Source: Spirochaetales bacterium (lineage in GTDB: Bacteria > Desulfobacterota_D > UBA1144). Taken from it: a stretch of DNA of 9,667 nucleotides. Shown piece by piece: positions 1-7,530 of this stretch. Each line of letters begins with the position of its first letter. Position 1 is the stretch's first letter. A model generated the notes under the pieces. It had not been told where the DNA came from, did no database searches, and saw only the letters and a list, made by a program, of their open reading frames with translations. The stretch is from positions 1 to 9,667 of the forward strand of contig PCAG01000044.1 in NCBI GenBank assembly GCA_002730475.1. The letters are read 5' to 3'. The position numbers and the translations under genes are program-made.

Positions 1-408
1 TGTTTTTAAAGATATTTCTTCTTTTGCTCGATGAATACAAAGCGTGTCTAAAACTTTTTTTAATTTTGTTTCTTCGTTTATATCGTATGGTGGTTTTTTT
101 TTAAGCGGTATTATTTCTGAAAATGATTGGCCTTTTGGATCATGGTAGTTTTTAATTTTCCATTTCTTTTTAACTGTAGCTAACTCTTTGAGTTCTTCCT
201 CTGTTAGTGGACCTTGTTTATCAGTTTTGTCTTTTTTTTCTGTTGCTGTCTTAGCACAGTATTTTATCCTAACCGCATTCTTATCTAGATCCATGTTTAC
301 ACTTACGATCTTCTCTCTTCCGTCTTTGTGATTTGCGAATGCCAAGTTGCTGAGGAAAATAAAAAAAATCAAAAAGGATTTGATCAGGACTAAAATTCTT
401 TTGGTCAT
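1..408 (-). CDS. Exported protein of unknown function, N-terminal 136 residues (runs off left edge)
   Basis: An uninterrupted reading frame starts with ATG at 408-406 on the minus strand and is still open at base 1, so the C-terminus lies outside the window. Residues 1-25 form a typical Sec signal peptide: K3, R4 and K10, then a hydrophobic core, ending in AFA before N26. The protein is therefore predicted to be periplasmic or secreted. The visible mature part is very rich in Lys and Glu, has two cysteines (C51 and C124) that could form a disulfide, and shows no family motif that I recognise. The start lies 5 nt after the stop of the Hsp70-like gene, so it is the fifth visible gene of the operon. 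No clear Shine-Dalgarno sequence precedes it. The signal peptide and operon position make a real gene likely. The function is unknown. Confidence 0.78.
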   Translation of the reverse strand, partial: MTKRILVLIKSFLIFFIFLSNLAFANHKDGREKIVSVNMDLDKNAVRIKYCAKTATEKKDKTDKQGPLTEEELKELATVKKKWKIKNYHDPKGQSFSEIIPLKKKPPYDINEETKLKKVLDTLCIHRAKEEISLKT

Positions 409-413
409 TTGGT

Positions 414-3400
414 TTATTTTAATTTGATTTTGCCTTTGGTAACGTTTTGCACAATTTCTTTCAAACCTTGAATGAAAACTGGCTCAAGAATGGATGAAGT
501 TTTTTGTAATTCAGCTAAAGAGTCGTCTCCTTCTATCACCTTTTGGTCTTCTTTATTTTTTAAAGCTTTTGATTGTCCATTTCTTAATTCTGCGTTTATT
601 TTTCCTTCTAGGTCTCCTTCAAACTTTTTGGTTAGCTTGACGGGAATTTTAGAATATGCCTGAAGGTATTTTAAAAAAGTTTTAAGTTGATTAATGTCTT
701 TAATTCTCCACTCTAAATCGGGATTAAGTTTTGATACCACTCCAATTTTGGATTTACCGACCACTACATCCTCTCCTAGCACCGTCTCGTATGATCTCTC
801 TTTAATATTTAAATCAGTTGCTCCCTCTCTAGCGACTAAGAGACCGTAGGAAACCTCGTGTTTTGGTGTATTCGTAAATTCTATTGAGATCGAGCTAAAA
901 ACTCCAGCAGTTACCTTTTCAATTAATTGTGACAGCCTTTCTTGTTCCTCACTATCTTCAAAAACTATTTTGTAAAGAGTACTTGCTTTTCCTGCCAAAC
1001 ACACCTTGAGTGATTTAGAAGTAGTTTTTTTAAATTGATCATTTGCAATTAAATGATTTAAAACTTGAGCAACATAATAAAGAATACCAGCAAGTGCTAG
1101 TTCGGTTAAATTTTTAAGCTCTTTTCCTTTTTCTTTACCGCTGAGAATGTCAAATCTACTTTGAAAAGCCACACCAAACTGAGAACTATTTACCAATAAT
1201 TCAATACCATTTTTAAGTTTATCTTTATTTGATTTAATTTTCTGTAAATCATCATAACTGCTTAGTAATAGTTCGTCGTTTCCACTTATATCTTTGATTA
1301 AAGTTAAGTTGTTAGATAAAAAATCAATTAAAACATCTTTACCTGCTAGTCGGAAAGAATTTCTCCAAATTAAATTTAAGTTTTGCCAAATAGATAAGTC
1401 TGATGTTCCGCCGCCAATATCAATTGTAACAACATTTTCGGTAAAGGCAGTTTTTTGCCCTTCGGCAAAATAAAGTGCCGATGAAATGCTTTCGGTTAAG
1501 AAATTGCTTTTTTCTTGAGTTTTAAAATTTTCGTCAGCAAGTCCAACATTCACTGCTCTTCTTGTAATTCTTTTAAATGATCTTACTTGGTCTGAAGTAT
1601 AAGCTTCTGGGTACGAAAAATTAAAGCTTAGATTTTCTCTTTTGACTCCATTAGCAGCGGCCTCTACGGCTGATTGAAGAACAGCTTGGGTTAAAAAGTA
1701 TTGTACTTTTACTCTGCTTTGGTCAGCATCATCCCATTTTAAATTAAATTTGAGAGGTCTCTTATCATCTGGCAAATCTTGTATAGCGTAAAGAACCTGA
1801 TCAACGTAGTAAATAAAGTTACTTCTAAATGGATAATTATCAATTGTACTTTCCTTGTAGGATCTTTCTCTCAAAATCGTCATGAAAGGAACGTTAACTA
1901 ATCTGCTTGGAACAAATTCCTTGTGGGCTTGCATTACCTCTTCTTTTTCTTCCTCTTCTATTCCAGGATCGTAAGGTAAATTAATTCTATTTTTAAAATT
2001 TAACTGCTTAGGCGACTCTTTGTTTTCTTTATAATAGATACATGAATTTGTTGTTCCAAAATCAATTCCTATTGACCATTGATTTGATGTTTCTTGAATC
2101 TGTTGTGGGTCTGGAAGAAGGATTAGGCCAACATCTACTCTCTTATTATGATCTGTAAATGCTTTTCCTGAAGATTGGGTGGCTACATTACACAAAACAG
2201 CCTCTGGTGAAGATTTTAAAGTTCTCAATTCAGTTATTGCTGTTGTTTGTTGAATAGGTATTTCTTTTCCAATAACCTGATGTGATTTAATGCTCGAGTC
2301 TAAAAATTTAATTTTTTCTGAAGGTGTAGGCAAACTTTCTAGCTTGTCTCTCATGTCATCAACGGCAAAGATATTTTTAGGCAAAATGTTTACTTGAGCA
2401 TTTCCATCATAAAAGAAATAATATTGATCCCAATTTTGTATCTTAATGTCTGGCCAAGTACTAAATCCTAACGGAACAGTTCTGTTTTTTACAACATCTT
2501 TTGCCTTATAGAATTTCTCTAAAGTATAATTCATAGAACCGCCCGCTTCTGTCTTTAACTCTAAATATAAAGTTGCTTTATAATTGTCTCCTGAAGGACT
2601 TACCGTGCAATTAGTTGAAAGCGACTTAGGATCCATAAACATTAGCATGGTACTGTTAACTGGGTAGGCAAATTGTTCGCCATCCTTGTTATGCTCTTTT
2701 AACTTTCTGTTATCCCCAGGAAAAACAACCAGCTTTTCTGTAAAAATAGTTTCTGGAGTTAAATATAGAAAACCTTGTGTCTGACATTCTTCTTTTAACT
2801 TTCTCGAAAGACCTGGATCTTGTCTTAAAGAATTTAATGAGTAATTATTCCAAACTCTAATATCAGAAAGCGTTTTACCTGCAGACTGGGCAACTTTAAA
2901 ATCGGCAAATATACCCCCGTTGACCTGATCTTTAAATTCAGGTCTTGTCTCGAGACCACAATCAAATTTTGCTGTTTGCTCAGAAGCACCTACAAATACT
3001 TGCGCTAATTTATCATAAATGGGTTGAGCTGGAAGATTAAGATTTGGTCTCACAGTGGTCCAACTTGAAAAGCTTGCTCCTGCATGCTTAGCATCACAAG
3101 CAGATTTAAAATCTTGTAAATTACCCATCACTGCATTAAAAATTTCACCGTTAGCTGAACCTGCAGTTTGAATATTATTAATTAAGTTTTCTAAATAGTG
3201 AGATAAGACAACATATTGTTCATTTCTCATGTCTCTCGCATTGCACGGATCTATTAAGAAACCATCCTCATACCAAGGAAGCTTTCGTATATCTTTAATT
3301 TCCGTGTAATCCCTAGCTGGTGCCAGCATCGTGTAAGGGTTTACTACAGCAATAGCTTCGCCACCAGTAGGTCCTCCATTAACCGCGTTAAATTTTAAAA

Positions 3401-3857
3401 CTCCAATAGCGCTCCAATCCTGTCCTTGAGCCATGGTGTCATTAGGAATAACATCAAATAAAATTTTACCAATATGAGCATAATTATTGGGGTCTGAATC
3501 ACTACTTAGTGATGTGAAAGGATTGGTGTTAATATCTTTCATGTTTACAACATCAGATGTGAGTTCATAAATGTGTTTGTAGTAGGGAGCTAAAGCTAAT
3601 AATGCCAAAGTTCCTCTCCATTCTCTAACGATGGAATCTCTTTTATCCAGTAAACCATTTCTTATTATTAGTACTCTCGCCCAAACATCCGGTACTGAAA
3701 CTATTTCAGAAGCTGAAACAACTTCCTCTCCACCCATTCTTAAACCTTTTGCAAGTTTTTCTAGAAATGTTGCATCTTCGCTCTTCCATTCACCCGAGCT
3801 AGATATATTAGGCACCTGGTTCTGTTCGTTTAATGGTGGTAAAACTTTTTTAACCAT
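414..3857 (-). CDS. Hsp70/actin-like ATPase domain protein with large unknown N-terminal region (1147 aa)
   Basis: Cytoplasmic protein with no signal peptide or membrane segment. Residues about 595-1015 form an Hsp70/actin-fold ATPase. The phosphate-1 motif is IDFGTTNS at 598-605, an 'FSYPEAY...R' strand lies at 747-765, the connect-like LTESISSALYFA is at 787-798, phosphate-2 DIGGGTSD is at 813-820, FRLAGKDVL is at 835-843, and a degenerate adenosine motif LAGKAS is at 954-959. No DnaK-type substrate-binding domain follows; the last 130 residues are Lys-rich with no visible match. The first 590 residues are unlike Hsp70. They include a conserved-looking patch, EWRGTLALLAL (79-89), and a Gly/Pro-rich stretch at 161-181. 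The start is 2 nt after the tubulin-like stop, with AAGG about 7 nt upstream of the ATG. ATP binding or hydrolysis is likely from the motifs. The role, possibly a switch, assembly factor or filament partner of the neighbouring tubulin-like protein, is inference. A SrfB-type protein was considered but not shown. Confidence 0.88.
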   Translation of the reverse strand: MVKKVLPPLNEQNQVPNISSSGEWKSEDATFLEKLAKGLRMGGEEVVSASEIVSVPDVWARVLIIRNGLLDKRDSIVREWRGTLALLALAPYYKHIYELTSDVVNMKDINTNPFTSLSSDSDPNNYAHIGKILFDVIPNDTMAQGQDWSAIGVLKFNAVNGGPTGGEAIAVVNPYTMLAPARDYTEIKDIRKLPWYEDGFLIDPCNARDMRNEQYVVLSHYLENLINNIQTAGSANGEIFNAVMGNLQDFKSACDAKHAGASFSSWTTVRPNLNLPAQPIYDKLAQVFVGASEQTAKFDCGLETRPEFKDQVNGGIFADFKVAQSAGKTLSDIRVWNNYSLNSLRQDPGLSRKLKEECQTQGFLYLTPETIFTEKLVVFPGDNRKLKEHNKDGEQFAYPVNSTMLMFMDPKSLSTNCTVSPSGDNYKATLYLELKTEAGGSMNYTLEKFYKAKDVVKNRTVPLGFSTWPDIKIQNWDQYYFFYDGNAQVNILPKNIFAVDDMRDKLESLPTPSEKIKFLDSSIKSHQVIGKEIPIQQTTAITELRTLKSSPEAVLCNVATQSSGKAFTDHNKRVDVGLILLPDPQQIQETSNQWSIGIDFGTTNSCIYYKENKESPKQLNFKNRINLPYDPGIEEEEKEEVMQAHKEFVPSRLVNVPFMTILRERSYKESTIDNYPFRSNFIYYVDQVLYAIQDLPDDKRPLKFNLKWDDADQSRVKVQYFLTQAVLQSAVEAAANGVKRENLSFNFSYPEAYTSDQVRSFKRITRRAVNVGLADENFKTQEKSNFLTESISSALYFAEGQKTAFTENVVTIDIGGGTSDLSIWQNLNLIWRNSFRLAGKDVLIDFLSNNLTLIKDISGNDELLLSSYDDLQKIKSNKDKLKNGIELLVNSSQFGVAFQSRFDILSGKEKGKELKNLTELALAGILYYVAQVLNHLIANDQFKKTTSKSLKVCLAGKASTLYKIVFEDSEEQERLSQLIEKVTAGVFSSISIEFTNTPKHEVSYGLLVAREGATDLNIKERSYETVLGEDVVVGKSKIGVVSKLNPDLEWRIKDINQLKTFLKYLQAYSKIPVKLTKKFEGDLEGKINAELRNGQSKALKNKEDQKVIEGDDSLAELQKTSSILEPVFIQGLKEIVQNVTKGKIKLK

Positions 3858-3859
3858 AA

Positions 3860-5404
3860 TTAAACCTTAGAAGATCTGAATAGGACATCCATAAAAACAC
3901 CAAGTCCTTTCTGACCTTTTTGTATTTTTTCATAACAAACATTGCTCATAACATTTAAAAGTTTGAAATTATTATTATCGGTTACCAGTTCTTTAAATTG
4001 ACTTTTCTCTTTTGCGTTTAATTTTTCCTTAAGTTTTACCCTGCTTGAAGTATTTCTAGCAGAAAATTCTGAGAAGAAATCAGATAAAATTAAATTCATA
4101 TTTTGCTCTGTTTTAAGAGTGGTTGAATTTTGCATGTCAACAATCCAAGTAAGCACATCTTCTGAATAATCTTTCATCAACGAAATAATTTCTTGGTAAT
4201 GTTCTTGACCAACCTCGCATTGTTTTTGCTCAAAGTTGTATGTATGTTTGAACACTAAACGTTTGAACCAATTTTCATTTGAAAATTTTTTTATTTTAGT
4301 CCAATTTCCAATTAGCGGAGGTGAATACATATATTTATACGTAAAAGCAAATCTTATAAGGTTCGCAAGTTTTTCCTTAGAATTTAAATTATTTGAAACG
4401 TTAGGAATATCGCTCCACAGAACGTCGTTGCTTTCATTCTTTCCTATATGAAAAATTTGCTGTTCATTGGAAATTTTAGTATCACTACTAAAAAATCTTA
4501 GAGCACCAAGTGCACCATAGAGTTCCTGGAACAAAGGGGGATTATTTTGAAGATTGCCTCCCATTTTAAAATTTTGAAGTTTTGATAAAGGATCCCAACC
4601 TGTAACATAAACCTGATCAAAAACTTTTTCATGTTGAAATAATTTAGAATAATATTCAAGAGCACCTTTGGTTTGATCTAAAAATTGCTCTGGTTTTGCA
4701 AATATTTCTCCCTCCATGTTTTCATCAGGAACAGTGTAAGTAAAGTAAGGCAGTAATAAAGCCCCTCCTAAATGAAAATTAGAGGTAACGTTCTTTTCTT
4801 TTTGAATAGTTTTAATTCTTCTTGCAATGTTAGGAAAACCTGATGCTCCAGTTCCTCCAAATATTGAACTTATAATGAATACTCTAACCTCTTCCCCTCC
4901 TCTTGTAGACTCTATGGCTTTGTAAATTTGCGACCAGAAAGGATCATTTTCATTAGCGGTTGTTGCTAACATGGCTGCTGCTCCTATGTTGGGTCTGGCT
5001 CTAAAGCCTTCTGATAAACTTTGCTGTTTTTCCTCCGGATCGTATAAGCAGTCCATTAAACCTTTAACTTCTGGTTTTAAGCGATTGTATTGAACAACTT
5101 GCTCTAATGTTGGATCTGCCCCTTTTAAAGGTAACCAAACTGAATCTGTGTTTGAAGTAATGTGAGTTTTTAAAAGATTACTTGCTTCGGTTAGATCGTT
5201 TTTTCCCTCGTTCCTTAAGCTTTCTCTTAAATTAATATATTTACTTAGTAATATTTTGGCCCTACTTACGTTTCCGTTAGCCTCGTCTTGATCTACCATA
5301 CCGGCCCATAATTGATCTGGCCCCAAACCTGCTGAACAACAATGTATTAATTGTTCAAGACATTTTGCACCTGTTCCACCTATAGCTATAATAAAATTTT
5401 TCAT
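3860..5404 (-). CDS. Divergent tubulin/FtsZ-like GTPase family protein (514 aa)
   Basis: Soluble protein that looks like the bacterial 'tubulin-like' (Tubulin_2/FtsZ-like) group. The N-terminal strand-loop IIAIGGTGAKC (5-15) fits the T1 nucleotide-binding loop. IFGGTGASGFP (181-191), after a hydrophobic strand VRVFIISS (173-180), fits the tubulin signature GGGTG(S/T)G, with Phe for the first Gly and an extra Ala. RPNIGAAA (137-144) and LGGALLLPYF (212-221) are further fold-type strand/loop segments. I could not find the canonical T7 loop (NxDxxD) that completes the GTPase site of a neighbouring FtsZ subunit, so polymer-linked hydrolysis is uncertain. The C-terminal half (about 320-514) is helical and charged. 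The start codon overlaps the stop of the upstream membrane-protein gene in ATGA (5401-5404), indicating translational coupling, and the Hsp70-like gene follows after 2 nt. Family membership is fairly secure. GTP use and filament formation are inferred. Confidence 0.85.
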   Translation of the reverse strand: MKNFIIAIGGTGAKCLEQLIHCCSAGLGPDQLWAGMVDQDEANGNVSRAKILLSKYINLRESLRNEGKNDLTEASNLLKTHITSNTDSVWLPLKGADPTLEQVVQYNRLKPEVKGLMDCLYDPEEKQQSLSEGFRARPNIGAAAMLATTANENDPFWSQIYKAIESTRGGEEVRVFIISSIFGGTGASGFPNIARRIKTIQKEKNVTSNFHLGGALLLPYFTYTVPDENMEGEIFAKPEQFLDQTKGALEYYSKLFQHEKVFDQVYVTGWDPLSKLQNFKMGGNLQNNPPLFQELYGALGALRFFSSDTKISNEQQIFHIGKNESNDVLWSDIPNVSNNLNSKEKLANLIRFAFTYKYMYSPPLIGNWTKIKKFSNENWFKRLVFKHTYNFEQKQCEVGQEHYQEIISLMKDYSEDVLTWIVDMQNSTTLKTEQNMNLILSDFFSEFSARNTSSRVKLKEKLNAKEKSQFKELVTDNNNFKLLNVMSNVCYEKIQKGQKGLGVFMDVLFRSSKV

Positions 5405-5961
5405 AAATTCCCCGGCAATTTATTTGCAAATAAAACTGAAGACCTGGCAAATCGCGCAGTGCCTAAAATAACGCCTATATAATAAGTTAAAAAATAAAAT
5501 ATAGCTGATAGAAACATTAGTATGGTGGTGCCTGGTGTAGATATATACTGGGCTGCCTCATAAGTTGTTGAACTAGTAAAGAAAAAACTTATTCCTAATA
5601 CAGTGACCACAAATATTCCTGAAAATACCACCCAATGAATAAAATAGATCTTTGCTTTTCCAGGAGAATCTATGTTCAGATAGTGAGAAGCTGCAGACCA
5701 AACAAGTCCAGCAACTATTGTTGTAGATAATAAAGTTACGTTCATAAGACCCAATAAATTGAAAAAAAATGATGAAAGTTCTGAAAATGTCCAGCCTGAG
5801 GTTTCTATCTCTTCTGAAATTAATCTCTCCTCTACAAATGCCACCAGCCGTCCGTCAGGGTCAGGACCAGCAAAACACAAAATAATTAATGACACGCTAA
5901 TCCAACTCAGTGATGCCATACCAACAATTGAATAAAATAAAGATCTAAATATTCTGATCAT
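5401..5961 (-). CDS. Four-helix inner-membrane protein of unknown family (186 aa)
   Basis: Small polytopic membrane protein with hydrophobic segments at about residues 8-31, 64-90, 105-128 and 145-167. R3/R6 at the N-terminus, K102/K104 in the second loop, and R170/R173/K181 at the C-terminus are positive. The first loop (32-63) is acidic. By the positive-inside rule both termini and loop 2 are cytoplasmic, and loops 1 and 3 are periplasmic. No catalytic or transport motif is seen, and I do not recognise the family. The ATG is 2 nt after the vWA stop and has no visible Shine-Dalgarno sequence. The stop overlaps the tubulin-like start by 4 nt. Its position between an exported vWA protein and two cytoplasmic NTPases makes it the natural membrane anchor or transmitter of the system, but that role is inference. 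Confidence 0.85.
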   Translation of the reverse strand: MIRIFRSLFYSIVGMASLSWISVSLIILCFAGPDPDGRLVAFVEERLISEEIETSGWTFSELSSFFFNLLGLMNVTLLSTTIVAGLVWSAASHYLNIDSPGKAKIYFIHWVVFSGIFVVTVLGISFFFTSSTTYEAAQYISTPGTTILMFLSAIFYFLTYYIGVILGTARFARSSVLFANKLPGNL

Positions 5962-5963
5962 AA

Positions 5964-7361
5964 TTATTTTAATAAATTAAAATTTAAAGCTAAAGAGGCA
6001 ACCAATGTCCTTTCAAATGTCTCGTTTGCTACAGCATTTAATATTTTAATAATTTTTGTTAAGTTTAAAGTTTTAAATTCTATTGGGTTTTGATCTCTTA
6101 ACTCCTGGGCCTCTGAGTCTCTTACTGACCACTCTTTAAAATCATTTTCTGATATATTACCAGGTTTATCAGCATAAATTTCAGCATAATAATAATATTT
6201 AAACCCCGTCCACATGTTTTCCAAAGAAGGTTTTTTAAAAATATTCATTTTAAAGTCTTCTCCTGGTAGTTTGACCCAATTACTAAATTTATCTAGCTTA
6301 TTTTTTCTCCAATCCTCAGGGTTTATTTTTCTGCATTTTGTTTCTTTAGCCGACCATAAATTTTCTTTAATAATAAAATTAGATACCCCGCTTGATCCCG
6401 GTACAATTAAATCCGAATGTTTAATTGTAAAATTTATTCTGGTTTTTTTATTTGCATTGAATTGGTAGGTGGATAAATAGTCGTCTGTATATTCAAATTT
6501 AAAACCATCGGCTCTAGAAATTCTACTACTTATATTTTTTTCAGATATCTTTTTCGTAACGTTTAAATTTTGTAAGATAGGCGAGCTTGTTATTAATGCA
6601 AATTTATATTTATCATCTGCATCGATAAAGTGTTGTTCTTCTAAATTTTTTCTAATTTTATTTATATTTGACTGATCACCAATAACGATTATATAAAATG
6701 GTCTTTTCTGGGATTCGGAATATTTTACTGTGCCACCTTCTCTGGTAGGAATATCATAAATAGTTCCATTAAAAGAACTCATAACACCAAAAATTCCAAT
6801 AGACTTTCCGTTTTTAAGAATTGATTTCAAAGGTTTGGTCAATGAACTTAATGTGCTTCCAACTAATTGTTTGCTTGAAAGGAACAGGTCGGTCACAATA
6901 ACATAAGTTCCATCTTTATTTGCTTTTGCTGCTTTAAACGGAAGTTCTATTCTTGTTTCTTGATTATTGCACTTTGCAACTGCCTTTTTACAAACATAGA
7001 AAGAAGGTTTGATAACATTTGCGATTGCATTTTCTTTAATGGGTTCAATTGTGCTGCCAAATCGGTGATAGTAAGTTTTGTCTCCAACATTTTCAGATAT
7101 TTGCTGCAAATCATCTACAACATCAACATATAAATTTTTCAGTCCTGCTTGATCTTTTACATAACCCTGCATACTCAAAGAACCATCAAAATAAACAAAA
7201 ACAGGATTTTTTCCTCCGTTGTTACTTTCTTTCTTTTCAGCTGATTTTGAAGATTTGGTTATGTTGAACTCGGGTTTACAACTTTCTTTTGCCTGAAGAT
7301 TAATCAAGAAAAATAAAAAGAGGACCAAAGTATAATTAATTAGTTCAACAAACCTTTTCAT
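5964..7361 (-). CDS. Exported von Willebrand factor A (vWA) domain protein with intact MIDAS (465 aa)
   Basis: First gene of the minus-strand operon. Residues 1-24 look like a Sec signal peptide (K2, R3, a hydrophobic run, then LQA before K25). If uncleaved it would anchor the protein in the membrane. The vWA domain begins with strand VFVYF and the MIDAS motif DGSLS (D59, S61, S63), followed by a Gln/Gly turn. A later strand, TYVIVTD (152-158), supplies the likely third metal-site Asp. IGIFGVMS (188-195) and FYIIVIGD (222-229) continue the alternating Rossmann-like fold. From about 255 the sequence turns beta-rich with scattered aromatic residues and no recognised domain. MIDAS vWA domains bind a divalent metal and a protein ligand, usually in adhesion or complex assembly. 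Here the likely partner is another envelope component. AAGGG directly abuts the ATG, which is too close for an ideal ribosome site. Good vWA call; ligand unknown. Confidence 0.87.
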   Translation of the reverse strand: MKRFVELINYTLVLFLFFLINLQAKESCKPEFNITKSSKSAEKKESNNGGKNPVFVYFDGSLSMQGYVKDQAGLKNLYVDVVDDLQQISENVGDKTYYHRFGSTIEPIKENAIANVIKPSFYVCKKAVAKCNNQETRIELPFKAAKANKDGTYVIVTDLFLSSKQLVGSTLSSLTKPLKSILKNGKSIGIFGVMSSFNGTIYDIPTREGGTVKYSESQKRPFYIIVIGDQSNINKIRKNLEEQHFIDADDKYKFALITSSPILQNLNVTKKISEKNISSRISRADGFKFEYTDDYLSTYQFNANKKTRINFTIKHSDLIVPGSSGVSNFIIKENLWSAKETKCRKINPEDWRKNKLDKFSNWVKLPGEDFKMNIFKKPSLENMWTGFKYYYYAEIYADKPGNISENDFKEWSVRDSEAQELRDQNPIEFKTLNLTKIIKILNAVANETFERTLVASLALNFNLLK

Positions 7362-7530
7362 CCCTTACACTTTCTTTCAATTTTTAAACCGTCCTTATTT
7401 AACCAAAGTTTACGCTAAAAATCTAAGATATTTTTACTTTCATGAGTTTTTGATTTCATCAAAAAACAAGGAAATGTAAAATTATTCAAGATATACCCTT
7501 ATGTTTGTGCTACCTTATCTGGTAGGTGAC
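7362..7530. promoter_or_regulatory. Divergent intergenic region between the vWA operon and the serine protease gene
   Basis: This AT-rich stretch must hold the promoters of both the minus-strand operon and the plus-strand protease gene, since the two are transcribed away from each other. A plus-strand candidate is TTTCAT (7454-7459) and TAAAAT (7477-7482) with a 17-nt spacer, but both boxes are weak. No convincing -35/-10 pair was found for the minus strand. An inverted repeat lies in the middle (7447-7465, listed separately). A regulatory role follows from gene orientation. The exact promoter positions are not supported. Confidence 0.5.
7447..7465. repeat. Perfect 8-bp inverted repeat in the divergent intergenic region
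   Basis: TTTTTGAT (7447-7454) and ATCAAAAA (7458-7465) are exact reverse complements separated by TTC. The symmetry and position between divergent genes suit an operator for a dimeric regulator. It overlaps the weak candidate -35 box of the protease gene. Its composition, mostly A and T, means chance is a real alternative, and the hairpin would be a weak terminator at best. Confidence 0.35.

Noticed and set aside
472..663. Plus-strand open frame antisense to the Hsp70-like gene
   Set aside because: Lies wholly inside a gene with clear motifs on the other strand, has no domain, signal or ribosome site, and is short.
3631..3870. Plus-strand open frame across the Hsp70-like gene start
   Set aside because: Ser/Thr-rich translation of the complementary strand with no recognisable feature; it covers the well supported tubulin/Hsp70 gene junction.
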